From Bretschneidera sinensis (Eukaryota; Streptophyta; Magnoliopsida; Brassicales; Akaniaceae): a stretch of 64,000 bases of DNA. A program made the position numbers and the translations under genes. The stretch spans positions 142,049,828 to 142,113,827 of the forward strand of contig CM043700.1 in the NCBI GenBank assembly GCA_023935145.1. Direction: 5' to 3'. Below, one piece after another: positions 12,075 through 25,417 of this stretch (position 1 is its first letter; each line of letters starts with the position of its first letter). Under the pieces are notes generated by a model. That model had not been told where the DNA came from. It made no database searches and saw nothing but the letters and a program-made list of their open reading frames with translations.

Positions 12075-13016
12075 GTGGTGCAGAGCAATTGGTTGAGGGG
12101 TGTAAAGCAGATCGTTGTGAACAAAATATCAACTACGACAAAGTTTGATGTTGAGAAGTTTAACAGGAGTAATTTCTCGTTGTGGAAAATGAAGATTAAG
12201 GCAATTCTGAGGAAAGACAATTGTTTGGCAACAATTGAAGAAAAGCCCGCAGAGATCACTGACGACAGTAAGTGGAACGAGATGGACGACATCGCAATTG
12301 TCGATTTACACTTAGCACTTGCCGATGGAGTGTTATCTAGTGTGGCGGAAAAGAAGACTGCGAAGGTGATTTGGGATACTCTACCAAGATTGTACGAGGC
12401 CAAGTCATTGCACAATAAGATCTTTTTAAATAGGAGACTTTACACTCTTCGAATGGCGGAATCCACGTCGATGACCGACCACATCAACATTTTGAATACT
12501 CTATTTTTGCAACTTACATCGATGGGTTACACAATAGAGACATCTGAACGTGCAGAGCTTCTACTACAAAGTTTACCTGACTTGTATGATCAACTCATCA
12601 TCAACTTGACGAACAATATCCTCTCGGACTATCTAGTCTTCGACGAAATTGTAGCTGCTGTTTTGGAAGAAGAAACTAGGCACAAAAACAAGGAAGACAG
12701 ACAGGCAGGTTCGCAGCAAGTGGAAGCTTTGACGATGACGAGAGAAAGATCAACGGAACGTGGCCCCAGTGGGAGTCAGAATCATGGTAGATCGAAATCA
12801 AGAAGTAAGAAGAATTTCAAGTGCTACAACTGTGGCAAGAAACGACACGTCAAGACGGATTGTTGGTACAAAAAGAAGAGTGAAGTCCCTGAGTCATCAA
12901 ATGCTCAAGGGAACGTGACAAGTGCCTCAGATGATGGTGAAGTTCTATACAGCGAGTCAACAACGACAGTTGGAGGCAGAAAGCAATTCGCTGACATCTG
13001 GTTATTAGACTCATGA
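12075..13016 (+). pseudogene. copia gag with zinc knuckle
   Basis: 313 codons open up to a TGA. A retrotransposon gag domain occupies roughly residues 20-200. A CCHC knuckle (CYNCGKKRHVKTDC, spacing 2-4-4) follows a basic stretch (SKSRSKKNFK). The frame ends exactly at the protease active site: in place of the Asp-Ser-Gly-Ala motif it reads D-S-stop-A, a GGA-to-TGA change. Gag itself could still be made, but the polyprotein cannot be without readthrough. Confidence 0.85.
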
Positions 13017-14264
13017 GCAACATGGCACATGACATCTCGGAGAGAATGGTTTCACAAATATGAACCAGTCTCAGGAGGTTCTGTACACATGGGTGATGAT
13101 CATGCTTTGGAGATTGCTGGTATTGGTACTATCAAGATAAAGATGTTTGATGGTACAGTTCGCACTATTCAGGATGTACGATACGTGAAGGGCCTGAAGA
13201 AGAATCTATTGTCTTTAGGGCAAATAGATAGTCTTGGATGCAAGACCCATATCGAAAATGGGATCATGAAGATTGTCAAAGGTGCACTTGTGGTTATGAA
13301 GGCAGAAAAGATCGCAACAAATCTATTCATACTAAAAGGGCAAACACTGAAGGAAGCTGATGCGTGTGTCGCGTCAATCAACAAGGGAGAAGAGTCGACG
13401 ATGATGTGGCATCTCAAACTAGGTCACATGTCAGAACGAGGTTTGAAGATTCTCTCTGACAGAAAGCTGCTTCCAGGGCTCAAATCGGTAAATCTATATT
13501 TCTGTGAGCATTGTGTTACAAGTAAGCAGCATAGATTGAAGTTTAGCAGATCTAATGCGATGAGTAAATGCATTCTAGACTTGATTCCTTCTGATGTATG
13601 GGAGTCACCAGAAATGTCCCTAAGAGGAGCAAAGTACTTTGTGTCTTTCATTGATGATTACTCTAGGAGATGTTGGGTGTATCCAATCAAGAAGAAGCCA
13701 GATGTATTTCTGGTATTCAAAGACTTCAAAGTGCGGGTGGAACTTGAATCCGGGAAAAATATCGAGTGCTTGAGGACAGATAATGGAAAATAGTACACAG
13801 ACGGCGAGTTTCTTACTCTTTGTAAGCGGGAAGGTGTCAAACGACAGTTCACAGTCACATACACGCCTCAGCAAAATGGAGTGGCAGAGCAGATGAATAG
13901 AACTCTTACAAAAAAGATGAGAGCTATGTTGAGGACTGCAGGTCAACCCAACTCTTTTTGGGTAGAAGCAGCCAAAACCGCATGTTATGTGATAAATCGG
14001 TCACCATCAGTAGCAATTAATTTAAAGACACCGATGGAGATGTGGACTGGCAAGCCAGCGGACTACTTTACTTTACATTCTTTTGGATGTCCTGCGTATG
14101 TGATGTACAATGCCCAAGAAAGAACGAAGTTGAATCCGAAATCTAGGAGGTGTATATTCTTGGGGTATGCTGACGGAGTAAAGGAGTATCGCCTGTGGGA
14201 TCCCACTACCCGCAAGGTTGTTGTCAGCAGGAATGTGATCTTTGTAGAAGATCAACTATTATAA
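13017..14264 (+). pseudogene. copia protease remainder and integrase
   Basis: Same frame as gag. After the protease core (ATWHM) come the gag-pre-integrase HHCC region (HLKLGH, then CEHC) and the integrase core with the D,D,E residues in SDVW, RTDNG and NGVAEQMNRT. In-frame stops at 13791-13793 (right after RTDNGK) and 14262-14264 break it. Ends with the usual copia linker that resembles FLGY plus RLWDP. Confidence 0.85.
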
Positions 14265-16070
14265 AAAGATGGAGACGATAGCACGTCGAAAGAGGTTTAA
14301 GAGACTACAACAATACAGGTGGAAAATAATCAGGTACAAGAAACTCCAGTTTCTACTAAAGCAGCACCAGAGCACGAGGAATAAGAACTAGTCGAGTCCG
14401 AGGCTCCAGAATCTCGCCGGTCAACTCGTGAGAGAAGGCCGCCAGCTTAGCATTCGGAGTATGTTACTGAGAGCAACATTGCATGCTGTCTTTTAATGGA
14501 CGATAGAGAGCCCTCAACTTTCCAAGAAGCTACAAGTAGCTCAGATTTGCCTTCGTGGATGGCAGCAATGCAGGAAAAAATTGAAGCTCTACACAAGAAC
14601 AAGACTTGGAAACTGGTACCATTGCCATATGGGAGAAAAGCCATAGGTAAAAAATGGGTCTACAAGATCAAGTGAGATAGCAATGATCAAGTGGAACGGT
14701 TTCGTGCAAGACTGGTGGTAAAGTGATTCGCTTAGAAAGAAGGTATTAATTTCAATGAGATATTTTCCCCAGTGGTTCGGCTTACAACAATCAGAGTAGT
14801 CCTGGCTATGTGTGCTACGTTTGACTTACATCTTGAGCAGTTGGATGTGAAAACTGCATTTCTTCATGAAGAACTTGAAGAAGAAATCTATATGCTCCAA
14901 CCAGAAGGTTTTGCTGAAACAGGAATAGAAAACTTGGTTTGCAGGTTGAACAAATCTTTATACGGTCTCAAACAGGTGCCGAGGTGTTGGTACAAGAGAT
15001 TTGATTCCTTCATTATTAGCCTTGGATACAACAGACTCAGTTCAGACCATTGTACGTACTTCAAAAGGTTTGATGGTGATAATGATTTTATTATCTTGTT
15101 GTTGTATGTGGATGACATGTTGGTAGCAGGCCTCAACAGAGATCAAATCCAAGAATTGAAGGCACAGTTGGCTAGGGAGTTTGATATGAAGGACTTGGGA
15201 CCAGCACACAAGATTCTAGGGATGCAGATTCACCGAGACAGAAATAACAGAAAGATTTGGCTTTCCCAGAAGAATTACTTCAACAAGATCTTGCGACGCT
15301 TCAACATGCAAGATAGTAAGCCAATTTCTACCCCACTTCCTATTAATTTCAAGTTATCCTCAAGTATGTGTCCTAGCGATGAAGGAGAGAGGAGGGAGAT
15401 GTCTCGAGTACCGTATGCATTAGCAGTGGAAAGTTTGATGTTTGCTATGATTTGTACAAGACCATACATTGCACAAGCAGTGGTAGTGGTTAGTCGATTT
15501 ATGGCGAATCCTGGTGGACAGCATTGGAATACTGTGAAGAGGGTTCTGAGATACATCAGAGGAACCTTAGATGCTGCATTATGTTACAGAGGATCAGATT
15601 TTACTGTCAGAGGCTATGTTGATTCAGATTTTGCAGGGGATCTCAATAAAATCAAGTCTACTACAGGTTATGTGTTTACACTTGCAGGAGGAGCTGTAAG
15701 CTGGGTTTCTAAACTGCAGACAGTTGTGGCTCTATCTACAACAGAAGCAGAATACATGGCAGCTACACAAGCTTGCAAGGAAGCAGTTTGGATACAAAGG
15801 TTATTGGAAAAGCTCGGGCACAAGCAGGAGAAGATTGTTCTGTTTTGTGACAGTCAGAGTGTCTTGCACATTGCAAGGAATCCAGCTTTTCATTCACGGA
15901 CAAAGCACGTAAGGGTTCAGTATCACTTCGTTCGAGAAGTAGCGGAAGAAGGTAGTGTGGATATGCAGAAGATTCACACCGACGAGAACCTAGCAGATGT
16001 TATGACCAAGCCGATCAACACTAACAAGTTTAAATGGTGTAGATCCTCATGTGTTCTAGCGGAAACGTAA
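14265..16070 (+). pseudogene. copia reverse transcriptase and RNase H
   Basis: From 14772 a 432-codon frame holds most of the RT (LDVKTAFLHEELEEEIYM; catalytic YVDDM at 15105-15119) and RNase H (STTEAEYMA; DSQS; HIDVRYH-like RVQYHFVRE; ends in MTKPINTNKF). Upstream, 14265-14771 keeps the RT start (KWVYKIK) but has several stops. The RT core itself looks intact. Confidence 0.85.
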
Positions 16071-16136
16071 GCAAGCATGGATTTGGCAAGTGAGGAACGA
16101 TGAAAGGATTACGAAAGTGACTTTTAAGTGGGAGAA

Positions 16137-16715
16137 TGTGATAAGAGATGGACTTTTTAGTGGTAAAGCCACTTTCTCTACAAGACAAAGGCTGCCAATA
16201 TTAATGGCAAGTTGGTGGAGACAGTGGCTGCCAATATTAATAGCAAGTTGGTGGAGACAAAGGCTGCCAATATTAATGGTGAGCTGCCAAAATTAATTAG
16301 GGTAAAGTTGCCAACATTAATGGTGAGCTGCCAATGAAGCCTATAAATACTCTTTTGGTTTTCATTTGTAATACACACTAAGAAGAGTATTAGAGAGATT
16401 GTGAGAGTCTTCTTGAGAGTTACTACTTAGAGAGGAAAATTTGTTCCTTCTTTGTAAGTAATATTTTTCCGATTTTGTGAGAGAGTTGCTTCTCTTATTA
16501 CAATAAGATTAGACAATTGTTATCTCATTATAATCAGAGAGAAGATGTTGTAATCCCTATTTTACAATAGTGAAATCCTCCTACACTTGTTCATGGATTT
16601 TTACCCAAAATTTGTTCGGAGGTTTTTCCACGTAAAATATTTGTGTCCATTTTATCTTTATTTTTCTTATTTCACTTTAATTGTGTGTTAGCCTCGATCG
16701 TAATTTTTCCTAACA
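16137..16715 (+). repeat. 3' LTR of copia element
   Basis: 579 bp, TG...CA. Contains a likely TATA signal (CTATAAATA near 16340) followed by CT- and GA-rich leader sequence. Also carries the short tandem repeats listed separately. Confidence 0.88.
16189..16338. repeat. minisatellite in the copia LTR
   Basis: Units near 36 bp built on GGCTGCCAATATTAATGGCA plus AGTTGGTGGAGACA, about three copies, followed by shorter degenerate units (GAGCTGCCAA, TTGCCAACATTAATGGT). It lies upstream of the LTR TATA signal, where copia elements often have regulatory repeats. That role is inference. Confidence 0.75.
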
Positions 16716-16732
16716 AGAACGATAGCTTCCAT

Positions 16733-17002
16733 GAGGTAGCAAGAAAATAGAGGGATTTCAGTTCAATTAAAGCTATGGGCTTCCCATAGCTATAGAGAAC
16801 GAGAGAAATTGTTGAATTTTGTGGCGGAGGGAAATGGACCACAACAGACAACAGTGCTGCTCTTCCTTGAGAATCTGTGATTTTTGGGGGGGACTACTAA
16901 TGAAACGACGCAGTACTAGCAACTGCCGAAAGCAACTGTAAAATAAAAGGGCGCAAATTTCAGAGACATTATTCATTAAGTCATCAACTAACTAAACTGC
17001 AA
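16733..17002. promoter_or_regulatory. divergent promoter spacer between dead photolyase-hydrolase gene and LPA2
   Basis: Only 270 bp separate the LPA2 start codon (17003, +) from a candidate start ATG-GAA-GCT-ATC-GTT (16732, -) that is cut off by the copia right LTR. In the dead gene a GTGAGT donor lies just beyond the other LTR edge (11820-11815), so I infer these are the two halves of its first exon. If so this spacer was a shared promoter. Confidence 0.4.
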
Positions 17003-19262
17003 ATGGCGCTACAAATCCACAGTCCATACCCTTTCACAAACAAACCTTATCGTCATCTTTCCTTCACAACCCCCCTTCTCTCCCCCACCAAAAAACCTAA
17101 ATTCACAATCAAATCCCAAAACCCCCAAATTGACACTGAACCCACCAAAGAACCTGCTCCTCCCAATAAACCCTCCGCACCTGCTCTAGGGTTTGGCTCT
17201 TCCTCATCGACTTCTACTTCTACTTCTAATAAATCGAATGTGAGTACTGGGAGTAATAAGAAGAAACAGAAGGGTAAGAGAGAGAGGGCATCGATAATTA
17301 GGCGGTCTCCTGTAGAGAAACCGTTGTTCATGAGCAAAGAAGAGGAGGTTAAAGCTAAGGAGCTGAATAAAAATGAGAGTGCTTTCCTTCTTGCTTGGTT
17401 GGGGCTCGGTGGGATCATACTTGTTCAGGGAATTGTTCTTGCAGCTTCAGGTACTTAAAATTGCCTTTTCTTGATTGTTGAATTTGGAATGTTCATTGAA
17501 CTAATGATTTCGTTATTGAATGTTTTATTGCTGAATACTTTAGGTAGGGTTTGAAGAAATTTTTTAATTGGGGAAACTCAGTTTTGTTCTCTAAGTAAAA
17601 AAGCATATAGAATGAGAATTTTGGAATATTTAATCATGAAAAGTGATTGTTTTGTCATATTTGTTCGTAAGTCTGGTGGAATTTTCAGCTGATTTATTTA
17701 GTAACTTTGTTGAAAGTTTATGAAGTTTGGCTGAATCATGAAAAACATAAAGAGATTCTTATTTTAAATTAGGGTAAAATTTTGGGTAGATCCAGAATAC
17801 GATGCACCTTTTAACTCATCTTATATTCTTGACTTAAAAAACGGAGGTATACTTGGTTTTATTGAAGCTTGCGGCTTTTGTTGAGTCAAAAGAAGTACAA
17901 GATTTAATATATAATTCTTAGATAACGTGTGATTTTGTATAGGCTATGAAAAGCTAGTACATTTTTAGCTTATCAACACCATTAATTTTAAGATTGTCCT
18001 GAATTAAACCCATGACTGGACAGGCAATCTTTGGTCTGGCTCACTCACTCCATTCCTAAACACAGTTTTATCTGCTGGCTTGCAGTATTGGATAGATTAG
18101 CCACCAAATATAGGCAAGCTAAATGGTGCGTGCTCTCACATCAACTTGTGTTCTATGCAACAACTCAGATGAGTCTAGAAACCTTATTTTCCATTCTTGC
18201 CCTTTTTCTAAATTCATTTGGAACCAGATTTTGTTGAGAGTAACTCCCTCAAGAATCAGCTCTAATGTTTGGCCAACAGAGCTTAGTTGGTTAATTCACA
18301 ATCTTAAGGGGAAGAGCTTAACAGCCATCTTTCTTAAGCTAGCCTAGCAAGCAGCTATATACCATATCTGGACAGAAAGAAATGGTAGAATACACCAACA
18401 GAACTTCCATAGTGCTGATTATGTTCTAGATCAGGTTATCCTAGATGTTAGAGATAGGCTTCCGGGATGCCTGATTTGTATTGTAATTCCCTTGATAACA
18501 GACTAGCAAATAGTTGGGGCTTGTCCTCCATTAGCTAGTTCTGTGGCTTGGTTGTAGCCTTGCTGTTTTGTTTGTTTCATATTTCCCTTGATGCCAGTTT
18601 AGTTCATAGGGGGGTTTGTTCTCTATTAGCTATGTTCTGGTTTTTGTAAGCAAATTTGCTGCCTTGGTTTACTATGTTCTGGAATAAAATTTTATGTTAT
18701 CCAAAAAAAGGAGTGATGGGGTTGAAGTTAGAGGTTCTTGACTTGAGACAACGGCACGAAACAAGATAGGATGTAGCTAATTGTGAGTATTTAGCCTGAC
18801 TCCTGGTCATTAAATAAAATCATGGAAAAAGTATAAAGCAGCATTTTGGAAGTTAATAATAACTCACCTTTTCTCCCATAGAACATTTCCCATATCTCCG
18901 ATTGCACCAAACCTTATAAGCTTTGGCCAGAGGGATTTCAGCTATTCCATAAAAGTAGACTTGATAATGTAAAGTGGGTTACTTATAAAAAAATATAATA
19001 TAAAGTGGGTTAATGTTCGAAAAGAGAATCAGGTGGATGAATTTTATTGATATTCCGAGAAGTCATGATTTCTGTTGCTTCCAAATTGTAATTTCTTAGC
19101 TATTTTGTGTTTACAGGCTTTCTCCCAGAAGAGTGGGATAAATTCTTCGTCAAGTATCTGTACCCATCTTTCACCCCAACAGTTGCCTTGTTTGTCGCTG
19201 GAACAGTGACATATGGAGTGTTGAAGTACCTACAAAATGAGAAACTCAAAAGCCAAAAGTGA
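17003..19262 (+). CDS. LPA2: LOW PSII ACCUMULATION 2-like chloroplast protein (2 exons)
   Basis: Exons 17003-17450 and 19117-19262 join in phase (G|GC) to give 197 residues. The protein has a Ser/Thr/Pro-rich N-terminus typical of a chloroplast transit peptide, a basic segment (KKKQKGKRERASIIRR), a conserved block with SPVEKPLFMSKEEE, and two C-terminal membrane segments (about residues 127-149 and, after FLPEEWDKFFVKYLYPSF, about 170-190). LPA2 proteins are thylakoid membrane assembly factors first linked to insertion of CP43 into photosystem II. The 1.67-kb intron contains a LINE fragment. Frame intact. As I recall, the Arabidopsis gene (At5g51545) also lies between MIP and EXL3. Confidence 0.9.
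18025..18712 (+). mobile_element. LINE 3' fragment in the LPA2 intron
   Basis: Across two frames the region encodes the zinc-binding tail of a plant LINE reverse transcriptase: PKHSFICWLAVLDRLATK, a C-x2-C (CVLCNN), H-x-C (FHSCPFSKFIW), then IWTERNGRIHQQ. It has stops and frameshifts and ends in AATAAAATTTTATGTTATCC followed by a short A run, the usual plant LINE 3' end. It lies in the same direction as LPA2. A dead 5'-truncated insertion. Confidence 0.75.
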
Positions 19263-22200
19263 TATGCCATGGATATAATCTGATATTCCCAGGTTGTAAG
19301 AGGAGACAACTGTCACAATAAATGAGTGAACTTTGTTATATCGCTTGCTGTTTTCATTTTTAGCAATTTCTGTGGAGAGAATGTATGAAATTAGATGAGG
19401 GCAAGGTATTTTTCTGAGTGGGAGTTGACCTCTTTTCAATGATCCTGTCTGGCTGCTTAATTGCCTAATGAAGCAGCTGTATGAACTATGACACATCCCA
19501 ATATATGCAACTGTTGTTCATATTTTTTTTCATATATGGTTTCCCTATCTAGATCAGTCTGAAAGGTTAATATGTACTTAAACTGTTTAGCTTTTTCCTG
19601 AAGGAACACTGCAAAGTATGTAATGTCTTAGGTTCGGATCTTAATGAGCAAAAAACTGAAAGAAAGAAGAGATTTTTTACCGGTTAATATTATGCAACAC
19701 TAACTTTGAGATTGCAATACAATGTATCTGACTCTGGAATCACATAAGACCGTTTAAAAAGTAATTAAATGTGATAAAACTATGGAGACAGTCATTAGCA
19801 TTTATGCTCTTCATCAAGGTGAGGTATATGGCCCGCAAAAACAAAGACTCAAAGAGTAGAATGGATGTGTCATTTTGTTACATGGATGACAGTTTGATGT
19901 GTGAATTCATCTTATGGTGTAAGCTGAGGAGAGGTCACGGCTTTGATTTTCCATTTTTCTTTGAGGGACGACATGCGCAGTAATGTGCTTATCTTATGGT
20001 TATATGGATGAACTGTGCCTAAAAGGGAAAGTATCGATACAAGAAGGTTTTGTCCTTGTAGAATTAGATTATTGAGAGGTAAAGCTAATTTTTTTGCGAG
20101 ATGTTATATCATCTGAAGGTGAATTATGAAGTTAATAATTTCATGCTCTTTATAAAAAAACCAAAGCACTACCAAGAAGTTAGTGCATCAAATTATGTAA
20201 GTTTCTGATACTGTAATGCTTATGTGAGTGCTGATAGTCATGGTGTTCGATTGTTTTGTCTCATGTTTATTGTTTTATTTTTGTTTTATCATCATTACTT
20301 TTTATGAGGCACAGCCACTATATATGTTTTTACATACCTAGGAATGTCTTTTGCATGATAGATGTTGTGCCAATAATGGAATGTGAATTATACTTATTAT
20401 TGACTTCTCCATTATGTATTTTAAAATTTATTATATGAATGAATTGTGCTTCTTACATGCACCAAGTTGATGAAGGAAATTTGACAGAGGGGATCCTTTT
20501 GCAACCACTGCTACCATCCGTCCACGACCGGATTACTTATTCAGTAAACTGACTGCTTATAGCATATTTGTTTTGTTGAAGTTTTTTTCTATGTTGTGGT
20601 TATAGGGTTAAATTTGGTGGCTGGAATCATGTTTTGATGCAAATCCTTTTGGAATAGCTTCTGAATCATAATATTCTTCCTTTTTTGTTACTAATTCATC
20701 TTGTACTAAAAAATTTGTTGCCATTTTGCAGTGCCTGTTGGTTAAAATTGGATATTCTAAAAGAATACTAATATGTTTGAAATCTATCTTTCAACAATGA
20801 TTATTGTTTGCAGGCAGCTCACAAAGTTCCAGGAAGGTTCTTTTGACTTTTTGTTGAGGTTGACCTCACTAAATTTTGCTTCACGGCCAGGTATGAATAT
20901 ATTTCTATAAAATGTAGGGAAACAATGTGATGTGTTGTATATTTGACTACAAATTACCAGTCTTTATTGGAATTTAATCAGTTAGAGGCTCATTCTTGAA
21001 AATCACAAGCTGTATTAAGAAGAGGTGGAAATATTTGAAGAATGTAATCATTCAATTAATGCTAAGAACAAGTATGTGGGCATTTATTTGCCGCGTGATA
21101 TAAATTTATCATTTTCTGTAGTAGTGAGTCATTTTTTTATGACAAAAGAAAAATATATTATACGAGAAGATATAAATAAATAGATATGTCTAATTGAATA
21201 CAGACTTCTTAGTGCATAATTACTATACAATTTTGAAGAGAATAATCTGTCATGACTGAGGAAGCATAACAGACTGAAGAATTCTGGTTTCTTTCTTCCT
21301 TCACTGTCTCTCTAGACAAACATCCTTTCTTGAATATGTGAATGTTTCTCTTCTTCCTGCTGCACTACTGAATGGCGTAAGCTCTTTGAAATCCATAGCT
21401 TTTTTTAATGTTTTTCCAATGATTTTTGTTAAGAAGTTAGCACCATTTCATCTTATGTTTCTCACTGTTGATGAGCAGGTATGAGGTATGGCATCAAGTA
21501 TGTATAGGATGCCTAAAAGAGGAACTGATCAAAAGAAAAGTATGCCTAAAAGAGGAAATAAGATAGGACATCTTCATGAATATGAAATCTGAAATTGCGT
21601 TGCACTAAATTTGATCATGATATAGAGCTTTAGAAAGCCTTTTGGCCATCCAAAGTACAATTCTTGTAGAAGTGATCTAGCTGAAGGGTCTCTCTACCAT
21701 CTCATACCATTGGGAAAGGTTCATTAATGTCTGGATATCCTAAATGTACTTCTTTTTGTCTTCTTGAATTGAGAAATTTTGTTAATTTCTACAAGTTATA
21801 TTCGTGTCATTCTTTCTGTATCAACTTATCGTGAAAATTTTATATGTTGGTTGATCCTAGCATAATAAGTAGTTTTTTTAAGAATATGGAGAAAGACAAC
21901 CAAACAAATGTGTGTGTGTATTACCAAATAGACTTAGCCATTTTTTTCTTTGTTACTATATCTTTCTGCTATGGCAGTGAAGGGTCCATTGCCCTTCTTT
22001 TGATCCCTATGGTAACAATTATCTACAGGTGTCGTTGCTGCATTATGTAGTGCATTGTTGGATCCTGCCTTTTATTTGATGGACTTGTGCTCATTGACTA
22101 AGCTGCATAGTTCTAAGTTTTATATTAGAGTAAGCATTAAATTTCTGTTTTCTTCTGTTGAAGAATTAATTAGCAGAAATGGGAGAGGAGAGTGATGTTT

Positions 22201-25200
22201 CCTCATATCCTAATTTCTTATTACTCTGAAGTCTGAAGTGTCTCTTGAAAGTCTTACTCTGTAATGGTCTCATCTACTAAGAATATACTGTCAGTAACCT
22301 ATCTACTTCTGACAAATGCTCTGCCAGATTGATGAAGCACCAAAAAAAATAAATGGGGAAAGTAGCCTAAAGCACGGAGTAATAAGTAACATAAATAGAT
22401 GGAAGTTCTTTGACCTGTAACAACCCTATTAATTTTACTGAAAGAAACCTTTGATCCCAAAACATGGTTTCGACATTTAGCTTTTTCCAGGGCCATATCC
22501 TTTATAAACTCGTATCTCTAATTTTTTCCAACCATTGTTTGTTTGACCCCTCTCTCATCTTTCTTGCGTGAGGGCAGATTATCCCAAGCATTTACCCTTA
22601 TCCTGTCCTCGGTTGGTATTATCTTTGTGGTTGGGAATTTACTTGTCTTACCTAAACTGCTTACATGAATTCTGATCATATTTTAAGATTCTTGATGAGA
22701 TAACATTAGATCCTCAACATTGTCCATTAAGAAGGCCTATATTACATTTAAAGTTAGTAAATATTTCTTGAATGATCTCTTTCAACATACGCACACACAT
22801 AGCCAGAAAGAAGGATGTGGGTTCATTTCTACCTATTTACTTACTTTTGTGCAGGTGCATTTCTCAAGAGTTAGTAACATCAATCAAGAACTTAATGGGA
22901 GAAAATTTGGTGAGATGATTTTGGAGATGAGCTAAAGGCCATGAACTACTAGTAAGGATGAATGATTTAATTTTAGTTGAAGCCTCTTAAATGACGATAG
23001 AGGATATGAAAGTAAAATTTAAGGGTTGAGACTTGAGAATATGTAGGGATGATGATTTATAATTTATTATACGAATGCCAATAGATAGAGTTTAAGTGTA
23101 AATAGGGATATAGTTCACATTTTATGTCTTACAGCATTTGGCTAACAATAACTTATTTTGCAGATTAAGCATTTCTGTTGTTGGTACGGTATCTGTAACA
23201 GTATACACTGCCCATAGATTCTGTAACTTGTTATTTCAGACCTGAACTAACCTGAATTTTTTTCAATTTGTCAAAGGTCATACCTGTTGTGTCCCTTGAG
23301 GGGATCTCAGGGTCACTTTTTTGGACCACCAAATCATTAGTTCGCCGTGTACTAGTTTGTTGCAGTTTTCCTATCCATTCAATTTAAGCTCACCGTGTGC
23401 CAGTGTTCAATCAATGGTGTGAAAATTAGATGGCAATAGTCTTAGAGGTCCCCTCATCTAATTATTGCCTCTCTTCCTCTTTTAATGCTAATCAATGTAC
23501 ACCGACTCTTTGGATGTCTTTATCATTTTTCCCTTTGTTTTTCTTTTTGGTAATTCAAAATTGTGATTTAAGAATTGAAATCAAAAGAACTAACTTATGT
23601 TATATGGACAGCCCTCAGATTCTTTATCCAGAAATGTTACAAAAGGGTTTCATGAGGACAACAGTTTGGACCACGGAAAGCAAAATGGAGCATCAAAGTA
23701 AAATAGCATTTCCTTTTATAAGTTTGTTAATCCAACCCATTTAAGCACAAACCTCACAGTTTTTTCAAGCATTACACTCTCAACAATAGTAAAGCTTATA
23801 GCCTATCAATTCACAGCATGCTTGGTGTTTGAAATCATGGCTGGCCCTCTGAGAACAATGGGACCCATAAAATGGGAAAAAATGTTAGTCATGCCCAGGA
23901 AATTTGGTTATGGAAGACAAAAGCATTAAGCATATACCACGGGATTATAAGGGTGTCTAGGGTCAAAAGACAAGACTGCAGGCGCCGCTACTGCTTTTTG
24001 GCCGCTAAGTATTATATTGTGCAATATATACGTGATGATGAAATGCTCTATTAGTTTATTGATTCTCATTTGGTCTGTAGCAAGATCCTAATTCCTACCT
24101 ACTCGCACATTGATTTCTATACCAATTTAATTGCAGTTGCGGTCAAATGAGGAGTGGACTTGATACTCAAAATGAGAGCCAGTTGGTTTCAGCTTTGATT
24201 TTTAGTTTATTGATTCTCTCCATTGGCTTTTAAACTCATTTTCACAGAAGCCATCCTTTTAATCATACTTTCGAGGTGTGTTGAGCTCTTTAACAATCTT
24301 GGATTTTCATCCGTGTAAACACATTCTCCGTAGGATTTGTAAACACAATCTCGGATTTTCATCTTTGGGGAAGAGGGAAAAAAAACAGGAAATTTGCTGG
24401 GTGCCTTTTATCTTGAGTACATGACAAAACGTGCCACTTCAAGAAAGGTAAAAAAGCATTCAAATCTGTTGTTCAAAAAGGCCAAAAAGAGTGGTACTGC
24501 TACTACTACCAAAAGCGTCGGGGCGAAAATACCAATAAAGCTTCCTAGAAAAAAGGGTAAAATGTGAGAATGCGGGTCCCTGAGATTGACGAACGGACAT
24601 GATAGATTTGGATCATACAGTGCCCTTGAAAAGGACGCATGCCAGTACAAAGGCATTTATAATTAGGGAAAATTACATCTTGCAATTTGAGGTTAGTACA
24701 GACTTATAATGTAATATATACTTAAATTATTTTATTTGTAATTTGTATTTTTTTAATAAATATTCATTTATCGCCGTTAATCAAACATTAAATATTCAAG
24801 AATCCCTTGTCAATTTGATCATACCTCCTCAAATAAGATCGAATCTAGTCGTATACGACCATATCTAGCCTCTCTCTTCGCAACCTCTACCTCAACATCG
24901 ATCTACAATCGTTCCTCCGTCAACTAAAGCAAGGGCTTGATTAATCTTTATTTTTTTTTCCCTTTCTTTCAATCTAATAAAAACTTGGGTTTTACCTATT
25001 GCTGATAAAGATTCCGTTTAGCATTCATAAATTGATTCTAATAGTGATGCACTGAATTGATAAATTTGAATTTAAATAATTTATTTATCATGTAACATTA
25101 TGATATTCAATCACACAATAAATTTAACTAAAACTTAAGCTAAAGTATAAATATTCTGCATATATTGATTCTGCAGAATAATATCTGTATGAAATCTAAT

Positions 25201-25417
25201 GACCTCTAAACCCCATTGTCATTTGCTGATTCTGAACGGATGGTTTGCTTCAGTTGTTCCTCTGTTAGGTTATGATCTTTAAAATTAGAGAATGAGAAGT
25301 CACAAGAGAGAGAGAAGGGAGTGATGGCCGATGAGAGTGAAAGAGGGAAATTTTGTTATCTTAGTCTGATAATTAAATTGACTAGTGTCAATTTAATTAT
25401 CTCTTTTAAGATATTTT
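19263..25417. other. intergenic DNA between LPA2 and EXL3
   Basis: The start is LPA2 3' UTR. I read both strands and found only short AT-rich frames with no recognisable domain, no long repeat and no RNA gene I can support. Some short stretches end in splice-like signals (for example near 20818-20890) but do not join into a coding sequence. Confidence 0.45.

Larger units (their letters stand above)
11834..16715 (+). mobile_element. decayed Ty1-copia LTR retrotransposon, 5' LTR truncated
   Basis: Order gag - protease - integrase - RT - RNase H, as in copia. The right LTR is 16137-16715 (TGTGATAAG to CCTAACA). The left LTR keeps only its last 241 bp (11834-12074), aligning with 16477-16715. 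A primer-binding-site-like TGGTGCAGAGC follows at 12076, and the polypurine tract AAGTGGGAGAA precedes the right LTR. With the left end missing, no target duplication can be read. It separates what looks like the first-exon start of the dead photolyase-hydrolase gene (ATG at 16732, minus strand) from the rest of that gene. Confidence 0.9.

Noticed and set aside
16189..16338. Regular short repeats as a CRISPR-like array
   Set aside because: Plant nuclear DNA; units are contiguous with no unique spacers and sit inside an LTR.
19771..19983. 70-codon frame downstream of LPA2 as a gene
   Set aside because: No domain, poor composition, no splice context; likely chance.
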